Shown here piece after piece: positions 5,546-6,523 of a DNA stretch of 6,523 bases. This DNA is from Clostridium sp. UBA6758. Lineage in GTDB: Bacteria > Bacillota > Clostridia > Clostridiales > Clostridiaceae. The translations under genes and the position numbers were made by a program. The notes under the pieces are model-generated. The model saw only the letters and a list, made by a program, of their open reading frames with translations, did no database searches and was not told the origin of the DNA. The stretch is from the NCBI GenBank assembly GCA_002453475.1, contig DKGY01000071.1, forward strand, positions 48,459 to 54,981. Reading direction: 5' to 3'. Numbering within the stretch: position 1 is the first letter of the stretch; every line of letters begins with the position of its first letter.

Positions 5546-5590
5546 AAAAATATACCCTTATAAACCTTTAGCTTATAAGGGTATATTTTT
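5546..5590 (-). terminator. Rho-independent terminator of the dehydrogenase gene
   Basis: The arms 5546-5563 and 5573-5590 form a perfect 18-bp stem (core ATACCCTTATAA) with a 9-base loop. On the minus strand the stem ends in a run of T residues (TTTTTTTATTAG). It begins nine bases after the dehydrogenase stop codon. It is near-symmetric and could also stop plus-strand transcripts. Confidence 0.9.
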
Positions 5591-5598
5591 CTATTTTA

Positions 5599-6523
5599 TT
5601 ATTTATTTAAAAGAGCTTTATCTGGAGTTACAAGAATTTTCACATGCTTTTTCTTTTCAGGACCTGTCAAAGCTCCAAATCCTTCTTCAACTATATCTTC
5701 AAGTGCTATTTTCTTAGTTATATATCCTTCTGCCTTAATTCTTCCATCTCTCATTTGCGCAATTGTTGCTGGAAACTCATGTCTATAGGCTAAAGTTCCT
5801 ACTATTTTCTTTTCAGAAAATACTAAGACATTAGGGTTAAAGTTTATTCCATCTTCCCAAATACTTGTTATTACCATAGTTCCTTCATATTTTAAGCTAT
5901 CTATGCCTATATCAAAGCCTATCTTCGCTCCTGTAGTTTCAAAGGCCACATCTACACCTGTTCCACCAGTAAGTTTTTTAACCTCCATAGCTATATCAAC
6001 TTCATTTGGATCAAGAACAACATCTGCTCCTGACCTCTTTGCATATTCCTGTCTTATTGATTTTCTTTGTAACACTACTACTAATTTTGCTCCTGCTGCC
6101 TTTAAGCATTCAATAGTTGCAAGGCCTATTGGGCCTGAACCAAGTACTATAGCAGTATCTCCTGTTTTAAAATTAGCAATTCTAATAGAATGAAGTGCTA
6201 CCGCCATTGGTTCTACTAAAGCTCCTTGTTCATAAGTCATACCCTCTGGCATTTTATGCACATATTCTTCTGGAAATACAGTATATTCTGCAAGTCCTCC
6301 ACCACTACCACAAAGTCCATGAAATCCTAAGGAAGAGCACAGATTGTATTTACCTTCTCTACATGCTGGACATTCTCCACAAGCTACTATAGGTTCTACA
6401 ATAACTCTATCACCTATGTCAACCTTTGTTACTCCTTCTCCTACTTCTACAACTTCTCCTGAAAATTCATGTCCTGTTATTGTTGGGTAATGGTATGCTC
6501 CACTTACCATGGCTCTTGGCATA
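5599..6523 (-). CDS. Zinc-dependent medium-chain dehydrogenase, (R,R)-butanediol dehydrogenase-like, N-terminus cut by the window edge
   Basis: The frame enters from the right edge and stops at 5599; 307 residues are visible from the first in-frame Met. It belongs to the zinc-containing medium-chain dehydrogenase family and most resembles (R,R)-2,3-butanediol dehydrogenases, which interconvert acetoin and 2,3-butanediol; sorbitol- or other polyol-type substrates remain possible. Numbered from that Met: GHE (H18, E19) and E104 in LVEP belong to the catalytic zinc site; C48, C51, C54 and C62 bind the structural zinc; GSGPIG (128-133) is the dinucleotide-binding loop. The usual catalytic Cys (CGxCGTDLHE region) and about 40-50 N-terminal residues lie beyond the window, so Met at 6522-6520 is probably internal. 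After the second Rossmann strand the protein reads VVVLQRKS where NAD enzymes have an acidic residue, hinting at NADP(H). It ends at its own terminator, separate from the DUF438 unit. Confidence 0.9.
   Translation of the reverse strand, partial: MPRAMVSGAYHYPTITGHEFSGEVVEVGEGVTKVDIGDRVIVEPIVACGECPACREGKYNLCSSLGFHGLCGSGGGLAEYTVFPEEYVHKMPEGMTYEQGALVEPMAVALHSIRIANFKTGDTAIVLGSGPIGLATIECLKAAGAKLVVVLQRKSIRQEYAKRSGADVVLDPNEVDIAMEVKKLTGGTGVDVAFETTGAKIGFDIGIDSLKYEGTMVITSIWEDGINFNPNVLVFSEKKIVGTLAYRHEFPATIAQMRDGRIKAEGYITKKIALEDIVEEGFGALTGPEKKKHVKILVTPDKALLNK

Noticed and set aside
5903..6392. Two plus-strand open frames (96 and 65 codons) antisense to the dehydrogenase gene
   Set aside because: Both lie entirely opposite conserved zinc and Rossmann motifs and show no recognisable protein features.
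6520..6522. ATG as the true start of the dehydrogenase
   Set aside because: It would remove the N-terminal beta-barrel part with the catalytic zinc Cys found in all functional members. The frame is open to the window edge, so truncation by the window is the simpler explanation.

Overview
This AT-rich window has clostridial-style genes, strong AGGAGG-type ribosome binding sites, long U-tailed hairpin terminators and near-consensus sigma-A promoters. Its content (anaerobe-type FNR-like regulator, RIC iron-sulfur repair protein, DUF438 hemerythrin/PAS protein, clostridial 2,3-butanediol-type dehydrogenase) suggests a Clostridium sensu lato chromosome. The species cannot be named from the sequence. 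No tRNA, rRNA, CRISPR array, insertion sequence or prophage gene was seen.

Layout, left to right. 1-442 (minus) is bioY, a biotin uptake membrane protein cut by the left edge. It is preceded by a consensus promoter (TTGACA-17-TATAAT) whose -35 lies inside a BirA-type biotin operator (500-533). 601-643 holds the terminator of the next gene. 740-1636 (minus) is an AraC-family regulator with a C-terminal GyrI/Rob-like effector domain. It is divergent from 1827-2534 (plus), a Crp/Fnr-family regulator. After that gene's terminator (2556-2608) comes 2715-3431 (plus), a RIC/ScdA/YtfE di-iron protein for repair of iron-sulfur clusters. It converges on 3536-5302 (minus), a 588-residue protein with DUF2249, DUF438, hemerythrin-like, PAS and DUF1858-like segments; a perfect 15-bp hairpin at 3463-3497 separates the two. 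5599-6523 (minus) is a zinc-dependent medium-chain dehydrogenase resembling (R,R)-butanediol dehydrogenase, cut by the right edge and followed by its own terminator (5546-5590).

The core of interest is the three-gene block 1827-5302. The Crp/Fnr regulator has all four cysteines expected for an FNR-type [4Fe-4S] sensor (C9, C12, C17, C115; C115 sits in ALETTYIC, matching FNR ALETSMVC around C122). Its recognition helix, however, reads RETVSR, with the CRP pattern R-E-x-x-x-R. CRP-like palindromes of identical geometry lie upstream of both neighbours: TATGAC-TCCA-GTCACA before ric and TGTGAT-TACT-ATCACA before the DUF438 gene. Each is centred at -41.5 from the start site predicted from the best -10 hexamer, the position typical of class II activation. 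My inference is a compact local regulon in which loss or nitrosylation of an Fe-S cluster controls an Fe-S repair protein and a hemerythrin/PAS protein. A Fur-box-like sequence (15 of 19 matches) in the DUF438 leader suggests an added iron input. The flanking biotin, AraC and dehydrogenase genes look like separate transcription units.
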